Positions 10,301 to 21,124 of a DNA stretch of 39,848 bases are shown one piece after another. The translations under genes and the position numbers were made by a program. Under the pieces are notes generated by a model that saw only the letters and a program-made list of their open reading frames with translations, did not search any database and had not been told where the DNA came from. The stretch covers positions 4,394,222-4,434,069 of the forward strand of contig BFEA01000021.1 of assembly GCA_003427395.1 (NCBI GenBank), written 5' to 3'. The stretch's first letter is position 1, and every line of letters begins with the position of its first letter. Source of the stretch: Chara braunii (taxonomy: Eukaryota; Streptophyta; Charophyceae; Charales; Characeae).

Positions 10301-10711
10301 ACCAGACGATGATCAGGATGAAACTGCCAAACTGAGACACGCGTGAACTCTCTCGATACAAATACTAGGTAAGATCAGGAGATCAAGTCTCTCCCCTCTC
10401 TATCTCTCCTTTCTCTCATTGACCTTCTCCCTTACCCTCTCCCTCTCCTTCCTTCCCTCTCCCTCTCCCTCTCCTTCCCTATCCTCATCACCCCGGTATC
10501 CCGTGTGCAACGGAACTAGCTCATGTGCAGCCCTGTAGCAAACCAGCAGTGCTGCGAGCCAAAAGAGCTCGTACCATCCCACAACAGTAGATAAACGAAG
10601 ACAGGAAAGAGGAAGGAACAAAAATAAGAGAAAGAAGGATAAAAGAATAAAGGAATAAAGGTAAGAGAAAAGAATAGGAATAAAACGTGGATTTCTCCCA
10701 AACATCCCTAC
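10301..10711. other. Pyrimidine-rich and unassigned sequence
   Basis: Positions 10388-10480 are a CT-rich tract with CCCTCT repeats; 10600-10690 are purine-rich. Leucine/phenylalanine-rich minus-strand frames here arise from composition and I do not call them genes. Confidence 0.5.
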
Positions 10712-10804
10712 TTACCGCAGTTGAAGAAAGCAATGATGATGATTACCGCCGTTGAAGAAAACAATGATGACGATTACCGCCGTTGAAAAAAGCAATGATG
10801 ATGA
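10712..10804 (+). repeat. 31-bp tandem repeat, three copies
   Basis: Units start with TTACCGC at 10712, 10743 and 10774. Each contains GTTGAA, AAGCAATGATGA or a close variant. The GATGAT theme continues to the right into the 150-bp repeat. Confidence 0.9.
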
Positions 10805-10855
10805 TAAGAACTCGTGTGTCGACACAACTGAAAAAAAAACGATGATGATGATGAT

Positions 10856-11155
10856 GAGTTCGTGTGTCGACGCTATTGGAGAAACGCTGATGATATCAAG
10901 ATTTGTACTATTGCTTGTGATGGCGCATAGATGAAGCATGANGGTCGAGTTGAAGATCACCCTTATGTGACGAACACGTGGCANCATTTATGCTTCAACT
11001 TCAANGAGTTCGTGTGTCGACGCGATTGAAAAAATACTGATGATATCAAGATTTGTACTATTGCTTGTGATGGCACATAGATGAAGCATGACGGTCGAGT
11101 TGAAGATCACCCTCATGTGACAAACACGTGGCAGCCCTTATGCTTCAACTTCGAA
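10856..11155 (+). repeat. 150-bp tandem duplication with N positions
   Basis: Two copies, 10856-11005 and 11006-11155, share GAGTTCGTGTGTCGACGC, GATATCAAGATTTGTACTAT and ACACGTGGCA. Isolated N bases at 10942, 10984 and 11005 fall only in the first copy, which suggests unresolved differences between near-identical units. Confidence 0.9.
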
Positions 11156-12189
11156 GACCTCCCACTCAATTACCCCCAATAGTCTTCCTCTCACCCCTGA
11201 GACACACCGTACTCCTCTTCTTCTCACGATGGACCGTCCTTCCTCCTCCTAGATTCGCAAGATGAAGAATATTAGTGCTTGCTCCTGAAATACCACCCAA
11301 ATTGAAGCAGTATTCCCCTCCATTGGCATGCTGGCCTGCAGCATCGCTCACGTGAAGCAAGAAGCAAAGAGATGGCACTGACGTGCTTTCAGCCGTCAGA
11401 GGAGATTAAGTGATGAGGTTGCGACCGCAGATCACCATCCACTCCATCCCCACCCACACTCACCGTCACTCGGGCTCACCTTCCTGCACAAACACACGGG
11501 CGCTAAAGCATGCATTAACACGCCTCGCACCCGCACTAGCATCCTTACGCGAGCACCCTCGCGTGCGGGCGCTTGAAAACTCCCGCGACGCGCAAGCACC
11601 ATAGCGCGCGAACACCCGCAACCGTCGCACAGATTGGTAGCGCCCGTGCGCCAGACTTAGCGCTAGCGGGAGCGCCATCATCGTCTTCTCTACAAGTCAT
11701 GTGACAGGAACATCTGGCCGGTTCGTCCCCGTAGTTTTGTATATTGGTCTCATAATCTCATTGCTATTGTCTTGCTCACTTCTCACTTCTTTAAAGAAGA
11801 GTTGGTTTTTGCTTTTGTTTGATTTGACTGATTGAACCACGAATACCTTTCCCAATTTGAAAATTGAAAAACAAATAGGCGGTGGGTGGGTAACATGGGC
11901 AATTTTCGGGGTCGGGCTGCAATTGATAAACTTCATCGGCGGGTCGTGTTTTTTTTTTGTTTTTTTTTTTAATGCCAGGTTATTGTAGAGGTCGGATACT
12001 AGACGGATGGCAGTCACCCACAGTACTCGGCCACTCGGTTGTCCAGATGAACCCCTCTGAGTACCCCACCCACCCTTCCTCTTAGGCATGTCAAAGTTGC
12101 AATGAGGGACCCGTGGCCGATATATGGGAAAGGTTTTTTTTTTTTTTTTTCCCCTAAACAAGTGCTCCAATCTATTCGTAGGGAGCAGC
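11156..12189. other. Unassigned, no gene seen
   Basis: Positions 11460-11680 are GC- and CpG-rich with many GCGC/CGCG strings; frames on both strands there are compositional. Interrupted T runs lie near 11949-11969 and 12137-12150. I see no domain, element end or RNA gene. Confidence 0.5.
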
Positions 12190-13750
12190 ACGTGTTGGGA
12201 ACCGGGCCTAGCGTCCCATATCAAATTGTACAGATCATTGAGAACATTTGAGATCATTTGAGATACCGGGGCGATTACCTGGCTTCGACTGAGAATAGTA
12301 TGAGAACACAATGTGATTCAGAAAGCATGGGGAGGATCATGAATATCTAATGACCTATTAAGGAACTACTCATGCAATAAGCTCCCACAGAGGTCCTACG
12401 AATGCTCACAACCCTCAGGATCCCTAACAAACCCTTCTAAAACTTTCCAACACAATTTTACTCCTTGTTGAGCTCTTCCAGGCCTCACGCCCCCACCCTG
12501 CTGGGTTACAGGGCAACACGACTCGCCCCAGCTCCAACCAGCGTCGTCCCAGCAGCAACCCTTGGTTGTTCCTTGGGATGCCCACTCCAAAGCATCCCCA
12601 AATCTCTCTACCAGGCCTCACGCTCCTGCGTCAGCAGGTTGCAGGGTAACACCCCAGCACCGGCCAGCGTCGTTTTGGCATCGAACAGCCGCAGATCACT
12701 GAGTATAACAGCATTGGAACCGCCTAAGATGTGTTGCTAGAAGTCCCTAGAGTCCTAAGACATTCTTAAGAACAACCGACTTTTTTTAATTTCAGACTCT
12801 ACCAAGTCATTAGAGTATGTGTGTCAAAAAACCTCCCAGCCACGAATCAGATAGGTGAAACCTATTCAATCCATCTACAACCACCACCAGCATGGTTGTT
12901 TTCAGCACGAACCGAAGTTCTTCAAGGCCTCATGCTCCCATCAGGTTAGGTTACAGAGTTGAACCACCTTGCTCCAGCACCGACCAATATTGCTCCAGTT
13001 ACGACCCCCGATGACCATTGAGACTTCCCCCGCAAACAGCCCCCCAGATCTCTCTACCAGGCCTCACGCCCCCACTAAGCTAGGTCACAGAGTTGCTCCA
13101 CCTGGCTCCGACTCTGGCCAGCGTTGCTCCAGCATCGGTCTTCGAGGGCCACCGAATTTTCGACCACCCTTCGCAGGATCACAAATGACTTGCTAGATAA
13201 CACCTATTCCTACAACCTCCTCGAGAGGCAAACCAAATGGAAAAAAATACTAAACTGGATGTTAGACTTCTTCAAGAGAGATCGCCCCTCCCTCCCCCTA
13301 CCCCTCCCCCGTCCGCCCTACACTGCCTCTGCCGAGGCGAGTCACCCACTCTCCCTCGGCCCCAATATAGGACCAACCCTCTACCCCCCTTTCCCTAGGA
13401 GCACGCAGTTCCCACCTAAAGCATGCCCCCCTGCCCCTTGCCCATTTCTGTCTCTGCTAGGACTGATGTTGACCCACGCACCAGCCCCTGCCACAGAATA
13501 GGGTAACCCCCTACTCCGCCCCTACCCTCTTTGAGACATGCACCCCCCACTTGTGATGCCCCTGCAAGATAGAGCTCCCCCCAACCCCTTCTTACTGTCC
13601 AGCCCTCCGGGAACGATCCGATCCAGCTAACTACAGTTATTGATGACCCACTTAGGGCCTCTTCAAAAATACGCAATAACCCCCGAAAACACCCTACATC
13701 TTTAAGAACAACCCACTGAAAAAAGCGCATGGCGACAGTAAGACTATTAC
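12190..13750 (+). repeat. Satellite-like block, copy B
   Basis: Diverged relative of the 8404-9800 block. It opens with GAACCGGGCCTAGCGTCCC, then shows the core AGGCCTCACGC plus GGTTACAGGG or a variant four times, near 12479, 12613, 12925 and 13059, with CCAGCGTCGT-type strings downstream. A C-rich tail follows (13280-13620) that aligns with 9466-9790 through ACTGCCTCTGC and CAGTTCCCACC. Several proline-rich frames are composition only. Confidence 0.75.
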
Positions 13751-14580
13751 AATTATTCCCCTGCCCCTTGCGCCAATCAACAGCTCCCACCATGTGCACG
13801 TATCGCCAATTTAAAAGAAGCAAAAACTAATTATTGGAGAGATTCCGAAGTTTTCGGGTTTCAAGATTGAGAAATCATGATAGAAACTTTACTTCGGACT
13901 TTTAGAAATTATAGTCTAAATTCAAGGATACGTAATTATAGAACAACGATTCAGAATGAAGAATGTATGTTTGTGTGTATGTGTGTACATGTAGATGATA
14001 ATACTTTGCTTGGGACTTTTAGAAATTATAGTTGAAATTCAAGGATATGTGTATATGTGTGTACATGTAGATGAGAATTAGGCTAAACAGAAAACAAAGG
14101 ATAAGATTGTGAGTTTATTTTTCCAAATTTGAGAAGCTGAATTTATAACTGTGTAAGCACTAGATTAGAGGAAGAATATAGGAAATTAGAAAATACAAAA
14201 TTAAAATCAACGAAATCAAGTTGAAAAGGCAGCCAACGCGAAAAGCACCATACATGTTCGCACAAAATTCTCCTGTTCCATCGTCGCTGTCATTATTGCG
14301 CCGCTACCTGCTTCTGTGTCTTTGACTGTTGAACCAGCTCAAACGAACGCTTGAAACTGCCAACTCTTTTTGATGCTCCAGCTTGTAACAAGCCTCCCTC
14401 CTCCCACTCCGCATGAGAAGATGCTCCTCACTTTCTGCCTACAAGGCCCAACCAACCTCCACTAGATTCGTGTAGGAGCATAGGAGCAGGGCCACTACCA
14501 TGCCCAAGATCTCATGAAGACTATCCTAATCACCCCGACAACCTCCCCTTCCTCTAGCGTGTCAACCCGCGACACCACAT
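13751..14580. other. AT-rich, then unassigned sequence
   Basis: It contains a diverged tandem pair with period about 117 bp: GGACTTTTAGAAATTATAGT at 13896 and 14013, each followed by GTGTGTACATGTAGATGA. The rest shows no recognisable feature. Confidence 0.55.
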
Positions 14581-15120
14581 AAATGAAGTACGGAGCAAGA
14601 GACCTCTTCAACCTAGGTTATCAAGGCTGGAAGAACCCTCAGCCAAAGCATCACGTCAATGGTCGTGCTCGACTAAACCGACAGAACCTCGCGCCATCGC
14701 CCCCCGTCGTAATCCCCATTGCCCACATCAACTTGATATTCCTCGCAGGTAGCCGTGCCGATAAGGCGCCACCAACTCACGAACCGGACCATGTCGATAG
14801 CGGGGCGGCGCGGCGCTCCCGGTCGCGTTGTGCCGCCAGCGCTCGTGACGGGAGTGTTTTGGAGTTGTGTGCGCCTGTCTTCCCACCCCTGACTGGCTGG
14901 TATCCAGCTTTGTATGAGAAAGGTACTGGCGAGTACCTTTCTCAACTATTGATGTCGAGCCTAAAGATGCCCTGCGCGCCAATTTTTGTCGAGCCGGGAG
15001 GGGGCGGGAATGGGTAAGCCTAGGGGAATTTGTTGGCTGGGACCGGTGTCGGGCGGTCGCAAACCAGTCGGCCACCAAAAACACAAGGAATTGGGGCTTG
15101 GGTTAAGTGCCTAGGGAGGA
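14581..15120. other. Unassigned GC-rich stretch with overlapping frames
   Basis: A 144-codon plus-strand frame (14583-15017) and minus-strand frames of 118 and 90 codons overlap here. None has a recognisable domain, and mutual overlap suggests at most one is real. I do not call a gene. A perfect hairpin at 14916-14943 is listed separately. Confidence 0.4.
14916..14943. repeat. Perfect 12-bp inverted repeat with 4-nt loop
   Basis: GAGAAAGGTACT at 14916-14927 pairs exactly with AGTACCTTTCTC at 14932-14943 around GGCG. There is no oligo-T after it, so no terminator role is suggested. Confidence 0.85.
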
Positions 15121-15670
15121 ATTAACCGGCGCTTTCGTCAGAGTTGTCGGGAAAAATTAGGGGTCGGAAAAGGGTCTCTAATATTTCCGCCATCGATTAT
15201 TAAAACTAACCCTTGATATTAACATGATGGACAACCACGCCTACCATGCCTAACACCTACGATTTTCATTCTTTCCGAGGTTGTTCCCGAAGCGGATGGT
15301 CGCGGAGCCTAGAAATGGCGCTAGGCTCGGCGCTCTTCTTTCGCACTAGACAATTGACGAGGGAATGAACCCTCAATTTTTGCTAATTTTAATAACCAAA
15401 TTAAAATTGAAAAATAAAAATAAAAATAATAAAAGGGAAGGAAATAACATAATATTTGTTATTTAATTAAATTTCATCGGAATTTATCCTTGATAAAATT
15501 GTCTTCTATTTTCATTAATTCCGGTAACAGGATTAACAATGAGTAGAATAGTAAAATAAATTAAATAAATAAAAAAAAGAAAACAAATAATTAATTATTA
15601 TTTGATTAATTTTTACCGAAATTTACTCTTGATGAATTTTATCGGGAATTATTTATTTATTCTGGGTCCG
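15121..15670. other. AT-rich stretch with a diverged tandem pair
   Basis: Positions 15375-15665 are A/T-rich. TTTATCCTTGATAAAATT near 15483 and TTTACTCTTGATGAATTTT near 15620 mark two diverged units about 139 bp apart. No coding signal. Confidence 0.6.
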
Positions 15671-16340
15671 TTGATCCGCGCGAGCCCGATGACTATGAAG
15701 CCACGCTTGATTTGCCTGCTTGATTTGCCTGCTTGATCTGATTGCTACCCTCGATATGAACCCGATGTTGTTGAGTGAGCGGGACCGATTTCTGGGTCAT
15801 GGCGACATGATTGGTTTGGTGCAGCTATTGGTACCACTGCGAGACGATATCAACACTGGTTCGTGATGATCAAGGAACACCGGCTTGGGACTGGCATGGA
15901 ACGATCGTTTGTTTGATAGTGGCATGGTTCATTTGCGGCATGGTACGATGTTCTTCATTGGTCTGGTACGACCGCTGGATAGGAACGGGCTCGTACTCTG
16001 GTTTGGGACAAGTGCATTATACAGGTTTGAGCAGGCCACGGTACGCTGGTACGGTACGCTGGTCCGGTACGGAAACGGTACTGCTAATGCTACAACATTG
16101 GTACAGGCTACTACGTTGGCGCAGCGACAGGCAATTACTTTCGGGTTGGCACGACAACTAGTTCGGCAATAACATAATACCGGGACAACATGTTGCAGTC
16201 TTGTTCTATTATTTTAGGCTGGGGACTGAGATGACCATCGGTCCGGTGCAGACCTGTTCTCGAAACGCAGCTACGCGTCCCAGCTGGTCCACCCAACTGT
16301 GAATCCCGCTTTTGGTCAAGTATTTTAGGCCTGGAACTCG
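15671..16340. other. Unassigned sequence rich in GGTAC motifs
   Basis: GGTAC recurs at least eight times between about 15829 and 16107, densest at 16038-16082 (GGTACGCTGGTACGGTACG). TATTTTAGGC followed by a similar 15-bp string occurs near 16209 and 16320. No gene is supported. Confidence 0.5.
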
Positions 16341-16725
16341 GATCTGGGTGCAACATTGTGGAAAGGCCAAAGGGCCCTGAGGGCTTGTGAACAAGAGGTG
16401 GGCCAGGAGGTCACGATCAGCAGCGTCCAATGCTTAGGCAAGTATAGAAAGGAGGCGGGCCAGAGTGTTGGGGGGATTTGGAGAGACAATAGTACAAAGA
16501 GCCAGGTGTGCGAAACGCTGGAATGCGACTGGGTAGAGACGGAAGGGACTGAAGGGAGAGAACACGGCGTCCGCGGTGCACGACAGCAAAGGTACGAACA
16601 AGGGTCTATCGCGGGAGGCGATCCGAACCGGGATATAGTATAAGGGGGCAACATCCGAGTGTTAGGGGAGGGAACGCAATGCCCGCCTGCCATCCACAGT
16701 CCATCTCGTGCGGGACCTGGTTCGA
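16341..16725. other. Unassigned, no gene seen
   Basis: A long minus-strand frame covers this stretch and continues through the (GA)n tract as a serine-leucine repeat. Its length comes mainly from the microsatellite and the N gap, so I do not call it. Confidence 0.45.
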
Positions 16726-16726
16726 G

Positions 16727-16729
<3 letters not shown>

Positions 16730-16818
<89 letters not shown>

Positions 16819-16850
16819 NNNNNNNNNNNNNNNNNNNNNNNNNNNNNNNN

Positions 16851-16932
<82 letters not shown>
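16730..16932. repeat. (GA)n microsatellite containing a 32-N assembly gap
   Basis: Pure GA repeats lie on both sides of N at 16819-16850. The true array length is unknown. Frames crossing it are artefacts of the repeat. Confidence 0.97.
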
Positions 16933-16935
<3 letters not shown>

Positions 16936-17689
16936 CGGTTGTGCCTGACAACGAGAGCGAGAAGCAAGGGGGGCGGCCGGAGGTGGCCTGTACGAGTGAA
17001 CGAGGGGGGAAAGGACACGATACGTATGAGGTCATTAGCGAGGAAAGTCATGTTCGAGCATGGTCGTATGCTGGCCAACGGACGCGAACTAACAATCACG
17101 GGCTGAGAGGATAACGAAGGGCGGAGAAGCAGAGACCATGAGGGAGAAAAGCATGGCGAGTTCATCCAAGATACACACGAAATTCAAATACTTACAGTAC
17201 TATAGACTAGGGTGATTTAACTTGGCCGTAAACACTGCTAGGGTCATTCATATTTGAACCAGCCAGCTCGCAGCTCACCAACGGGGATACTTGAAGCCGG
17301 ATTTTTTGAATAGGACGTGTGTGTGTGTCAGGCGTCCTCAGACGATGCTCACAGGCACTAAGTGGAGGTAAGCCCTCATTTAGGAGTCGAGAAGCCACGA
17401 GCGGGGAGCGACAGAGAGCATGGAGGAGACATGAGCTGGGACTTTCCGAGGGGGAGGGGTTTTGCGCTCAAGCGCTCCCGGTGACGGGTAGCTGGAGAAC
17501 TTGGAGTTAAGTAGGAGGCGAAATTGAAGAGGAAAGGGGCAATTAGTGGGTTGACGAGGGAGAACATGTAAGCAAAAAGAGATGGAGCACATCGAGTAAG
17601 AGAGATTGAAGAGGGGAGGGTGGAGAGAAACACTATAAGTACAGTCGAGAAGGGGACAACAGCGGACTTGAGGCTTTTCATAATTCAGA
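16933..17689. other. Unassigned, 5' flank or leader of LINE2
   Basis: No recognisable domain on either strand. Purine-rich from about 17390 to 17650. The 5' end of LINE2 may lie here, but I find no flanking duplication to fix it. Confidence 0.4.
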
Positions 17690-19640
17690 ATGTCATTCGG
17701 ATCTTCAAGGTGAACATGCAGATAGACAGGCTTACCACTACCTAACTAAAGGAAAGAACTGTGATTGTGATCTTCCAAGGCGAAGAGATAGATCTTCTTA
17801 TTAAAGTAAGGGAGGACCTAATTCACGCTTATGAGAACGGTTGGTTTATAAAGAAGACATTCTCCAGGGGGTTCAAGAAAGACAGGGTACATGGGGAGGG
17901 CCCCAATGTCATGTCGTATGTAGTGAAAGCCAGGGAGACTGGCCAATGACTAGTGACAAAGGCGGAAGATGTGGTAATAATCAAATGAGTGGAATGCCGG
18001 ATGCTCTTCAAGCCCTGGATGACTAGGGCAGAACTAGAAGAAAGGAGAAGAGTAGATGATGAGATGAAATTTGGGTCAAAACATTAAGAGTTCCCCTTTG
18101 TGCCATGTTCAAGTTCCATATGGGAGGCCTTGTAGCACAAGTAATGGGGGAGATCCACACAAGACATTCTCTGGAGCCAAACCCCACTTGCCCAAAGCTG
18201 ATGAATCTCAAATTTGAATTTCCAAGAGAAGCAAAGGAGTGATTCACATTGATGCTGCTAATGAAATTGGAAGACGAAGAAAAATATGCAGTTCAATTTG
18301 TGTGTAAGAGCACACCTTGGTGCAAACGATGCAGTTGGTGGTATCGCACGGAGACTGAAGGCTGCCCACGACTGGAAAAAGCAGAAGGAGAGGAAGAAGA
18401 AGTCTCAAGTTCTAGCTGGAGGGGATTTTAACAAGGAGAAGTGTTATACGACATAGGAATCATATTCACGGCAAGAGACGTACAAAGCAATCAACCTGCC
18501 AGAGGAGAAGCGAGCGTTGTTGGAGAAGAAAGAGGAAATTGAGGAGTGCATCCAACAAGCCGACCGCTGAACATAAAAACAAATTCAAGCGGGAGGTGCA
18601 AGAGCATTACCAATCCCACCAACACACCAAATCGAGCAGCCACATGAGCATACGGATCAAGCTCTCCTAGCGAGCATGAGGGTCGGCATGTGGGGTAAGA
18701 ATCGAGAGGCGGAAGATCCGTATCTTGCCGTTGTACAACAGAACCCCATGTGGCAGCACCCTATGGGAGACAGAATGAGACCAGGATACTGGACGACATC
18801 AGGCTTTCAGGACATTCAAAACGTCAACTCTCTCTACTCCTCGATGGGACACTCGGGAATTGGGTCGGGCGGCCAGATGGGCATAAAGGTAGGCAGCAGT
18901 GCCTTTACTTGACCTATGGTGGGGAGATCTGACTCACTGAGGGCATCATGCGGAGTGAAGGAAAGAGTGGTTGTAGTGAACGATCCTCTTGAATTTCACG
19001 CATCAGATGGGCGTGCGAAGGAGCATCTACGAATGGGATAATGTGGAAACACAATGCAAGAACCTAGTGCGACATCCTCATGTGGTGAACATGCGAGAGA
19101 AGACATAGAAATTTGTATTCCAAACGGTGTTCCAACAAGAGAAGCGGGGACTCACTGATCGAAGAAAAACTCCTACCACCATTGAAGTGCCGATTCGGGA
19201 ATTACCGTCTCTAGATGTAGTAGAATCGAAGATTAAGCAACTCTATGCTGATCGATTTTGCTTCCGACTGTTTCCTGAGGACATCATGCCGAAGGTAACT
19301 GTGGATACGCCAATTGGTAAACATATCAAGTCTTTTGTTCCATTGGTTGATACCTGAATTCCAGCTCCACATTGGGCAAGTTTGCCTTGGTTGGACTTAT
19401 ATGTGTCCCCCTCCGTCTATTTATGGGGAATTCCTATCCGGAGCTTATGAATGTAATCACTGAGCATAGCATTCCATTAGCATTTATGAGAGCAATCAAT
19501 GATAAAATATTGCTGGATAAAAACTTGGAATTTGGCTCGATCCAGGAGATTTTATAAGAGAAGTGGCAGTGCACTAGCCCGAAGAAAAATCCAAGCCGAG
19601 ATTGTGAACAAGGGGGGCGAATCCGAAAAGCCGCCACGGC
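17690..19640 (+). pseudogene. LINE2 ORF1, broken
   Basis: The RNA-binding ORF1 remnant has many stops and frame changes. Near 17761 a frame with VIVIFQGEEIDLL is followed by sequence resembling the N-terminal domain of plant LINE ORF1 proteins (DUF4283-like), inferred from spacing rather than strong motifs. At 18249-18431 WCKRCSWWYRTETEGCPR is a CCHC zinc knuckle in which the His position is Arg, one base away from His. The C-terminal segment (19127-19557, two frames) has FCFRLFPEDIMP and DKILLDKNLEFGSIQEIL, matching ORF1 of LINE1. ORF2 begins about 100 bp after this segment, as in LINE1. Confidence 0.75.
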
Positions 19641-19984
19641 CCGGGAAGGCTGAGTAACCTATAATGAGAATTAGAGTAGGGACGTGGAACGTGCAGGGGT
19701 TGGGGGCTACAACAAGAAAGTCGTAGGGAAGACGCCTGAAGAGTTGGATTCATAAGCAGGGACTCGATGTCATTTTTATGCAAAAAACATAACCCTCAAA
19801 ATCGAAGATTGGACAACTTACGACATGGTGCCAGTGAGATGGACCTCAACTTTGGTCCCCAACGTGATGATCAAATGGTGGGAAGACCACACTAGTACAT
19901 AGATGATTAGAAGCAAAACTTATGGACGCAGACCCAGGCCTCTGGGGCAGGTGAGTGTGTCTAAAATAGATGGCGGGAGAGGTA

Positions 19985-19993
19985 GAGATCGTA
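19985..19993. repeat. 9-bp target-site duplication, left copy
   Basis: GAGATCGTA here is repeated at 21116-21124. It encodes the residues EIV of the LINE2 endonuclease, and joining the two flanks through a single copy restores a continuous LINE reading frame, which makes chance repetition unlikely. Confidence 0.88.
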
Positions 19994-20098
19994 GAAGAAG
20001 AAAGACAAGCAATTGCCGATTGCTCTTTACACGCAGCATCGAAATTTCCATTAACGAACTCAGCGTGTACAACATGCTCGAAATACCACGCACGCGTT

Positions 20099-20140
20099 CC
20101 TCGACGTTTCGACCGGGTGTGCTCCGGTCTCATCAGGAGG
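20099..20140 (-). ncRNA. Hammerhead ribozyme, type I with minimal stem III
   Basis: A self-cleaving RNA motif read on the minus strand. All core parts are in order. Stem I is CCUC (20140-20137) with GAGG (20102-20099). The conserved box CUGAUGA is at 20136-20130. Stem II is a perfect 6-bp helix, GACCGG (20129-20124) with CCGGUC (20116-20111), around a 7-nt loop, and it has the required G10.1-C11.1 pair. The GAAA box is at 20110-20107. The minimal stem III and cleavage triplet read ACGUC, so cleavage is predicted after C at 20103. No core position is changed. Such short stem III forms are described in Penelope-like elements and usually work as dimers. Activity in this copy is an inference. Confidence 0.88.
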
Positions 20141-20699
20141 CTTACCACCAACCCAGCGCCTTACGACCCGCCTATGCTTTGCCACCCTACGAGCTAGTGA
20201 GGACCTGTCTGGCCTTTGTCCTCATTTATGCTTTGGCCTTCTCTTGCGCATACACTGCCTCTATCTTCCAGTCTTTGATTGGCCACACAATCCTACCTCG
20301 GATCCTAGTACGGTCCTTGGCAGCCGCTCCAATCCCTCTTGGGCGGGCTTTGTGCACGAGGCAAACTGCCACAAAACTCTCAGGTAGTTCACGAGCGTTC
20401 CCGAAACAGACAGTCACTTGGAAATTCAAAATTTGAAATTCCCCCTTCTTTACTCTACCATTTCCCGCCTGAAATCCGTTAGCCTATCTTTCCTTTGTAC
20501 TCCCCCCATGCGTCCTATTTCCAGTCAGTTGGGAAATTCCTCGCAGAGCACCCTCTTACTTTCCCGCTTCTCTCCCCTGAGTCGTGCTGGTTTTCCCCCA
20601 GGCTTGCGCGTGTCTAGCCAACTAATACTGTACACCCGTCTGCCGCGTGCCCTACCGGGTACGACCCTTCAAAAACTTTTGTACACTTGTCCATCAGTT

Positions 20700-20990
20700 T
20701 AGAGTAAATAATAAATCCTACGCGTATGTCCCGTCTTTTCCGAAATTATTGAAACCACGGGTAAGTCCTTTCCCGGAATATACACACAATGCCTCCCGAT
20801 TCAATAATTTATAATTCCCAACAAGTATTAAATCCTACGGGTGGGTCCCTTTACAGGTTAATACTAGCCTTTCTTTCCCCGAACCCCTAATACAGAAATT
20901 AAACCCTAGTATAGGTCGGTACATGTGCGCGGGTTATTACTATTGCCCGTGTCAACTGACCGAAATTCCTAATAGCCCACTAATCTACCC
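20700..20990 (+). repeat. Degenerate repeats inside the LINE2 insertion
   Basis: TAAATCCTACG followed by GTRKGTCCC-like sequence occurs near 20711 and 20832, with a weaker copy near 20888 (TTAAACCCTAGTATAGG). Spacing is about 120 then 55 bp. This is AT-rich and non-coding. Confidence 0.5.
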
Positions 20991-21000
20991 TTAAGAGCAT

Positions 21001-21115
21001 GCTATCGAGGAGCACTTTCCATGGCTCCTCGTTAGCGATGGTACCCCTGGTAAATTTTGCCGGGGAAGATGCAAATTTCACCAGGCTGGCAAATTTCCAT
21101 GGCTCCTCGTTAGGG
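21001..21115. repeat. Structured end of the LINE2 insertion: 78-bp repeat and two hairpins
   Basis: TTCCATGGCTCCTCGTTAG occurs at 21017 and 21095. CTATCGAGGAGC (21002) pairs with GCTCCTCGTTAG (21024) with one mismatch. CCTGGTAAATTTTGCC (21047) pairs with GCAAATTTCACCAGG (21071) with small bulges. Confidence 0.75.
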
Positions 21116-21124
21116 GAGATCGTA
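21116..21124. repeat. 9-bp target-site duplication, right copy
   Basis: Second exact copy of GAGATCGTA. LINE2 endonuclease coding resumes here in the frame that reads EIVIATIYAPNE. Confidence 0.88.

Larger units (their letters stand above)
19994..21115 (-). mobile_element. 1.12-kb ribozyme-bearing insertion in LINE2
   Basis: The element lies between 9-bp direct repeats and interrupts the LINE2 endonuclease. It has no terminal inverted repeats that I can find, no poly-A tail, and no coding domain. On the minus strand it carries a type-I-like hammerhead ribozyme (20099-20140), about 105-145 bp from one end. The other end (21000-21115) holds a 78-bp repeat of TTCCATGGCTCCTCGTTAG and two hairpins. 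Hammerheads with a very short stem III are known from Penelope-like retroelements and small circular-RNA retrozymes; either a 5'-truncated Penelope-like copy or a non-autonomous relative would fit. A 9-bp duplication is also typical of Mutator elements, but the lack of inverted repeats argues against that. Orientation is taken from the ribozyme strand. Confidence 0.8.

Noticed and set aside
10712-11155. Tandem repeats as a CRISPR array
   Set aside because: Units are contiguous with no unique spacers, and the context is eukaryotic.
14583-15084. Overlapping 144- and 118-codon frames on opposite strands
   Set aside because: No recognised domain, and GC-rich sequence gives long chance frames.
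16325-17165. Long frames through the (GA)n tract on both strands
   Set aside because: They are Ser-Leu or Glu-Arg dipeptide runs from the microsatellite and cross a 32-N gap.
19985-21124. Mutator-type DNA transposon for the LINE2 insertion
   Set aside because: The 9-bp duplication would fit, but no terminal inverted repeats were found, and the hammerhead points to a retroelement.
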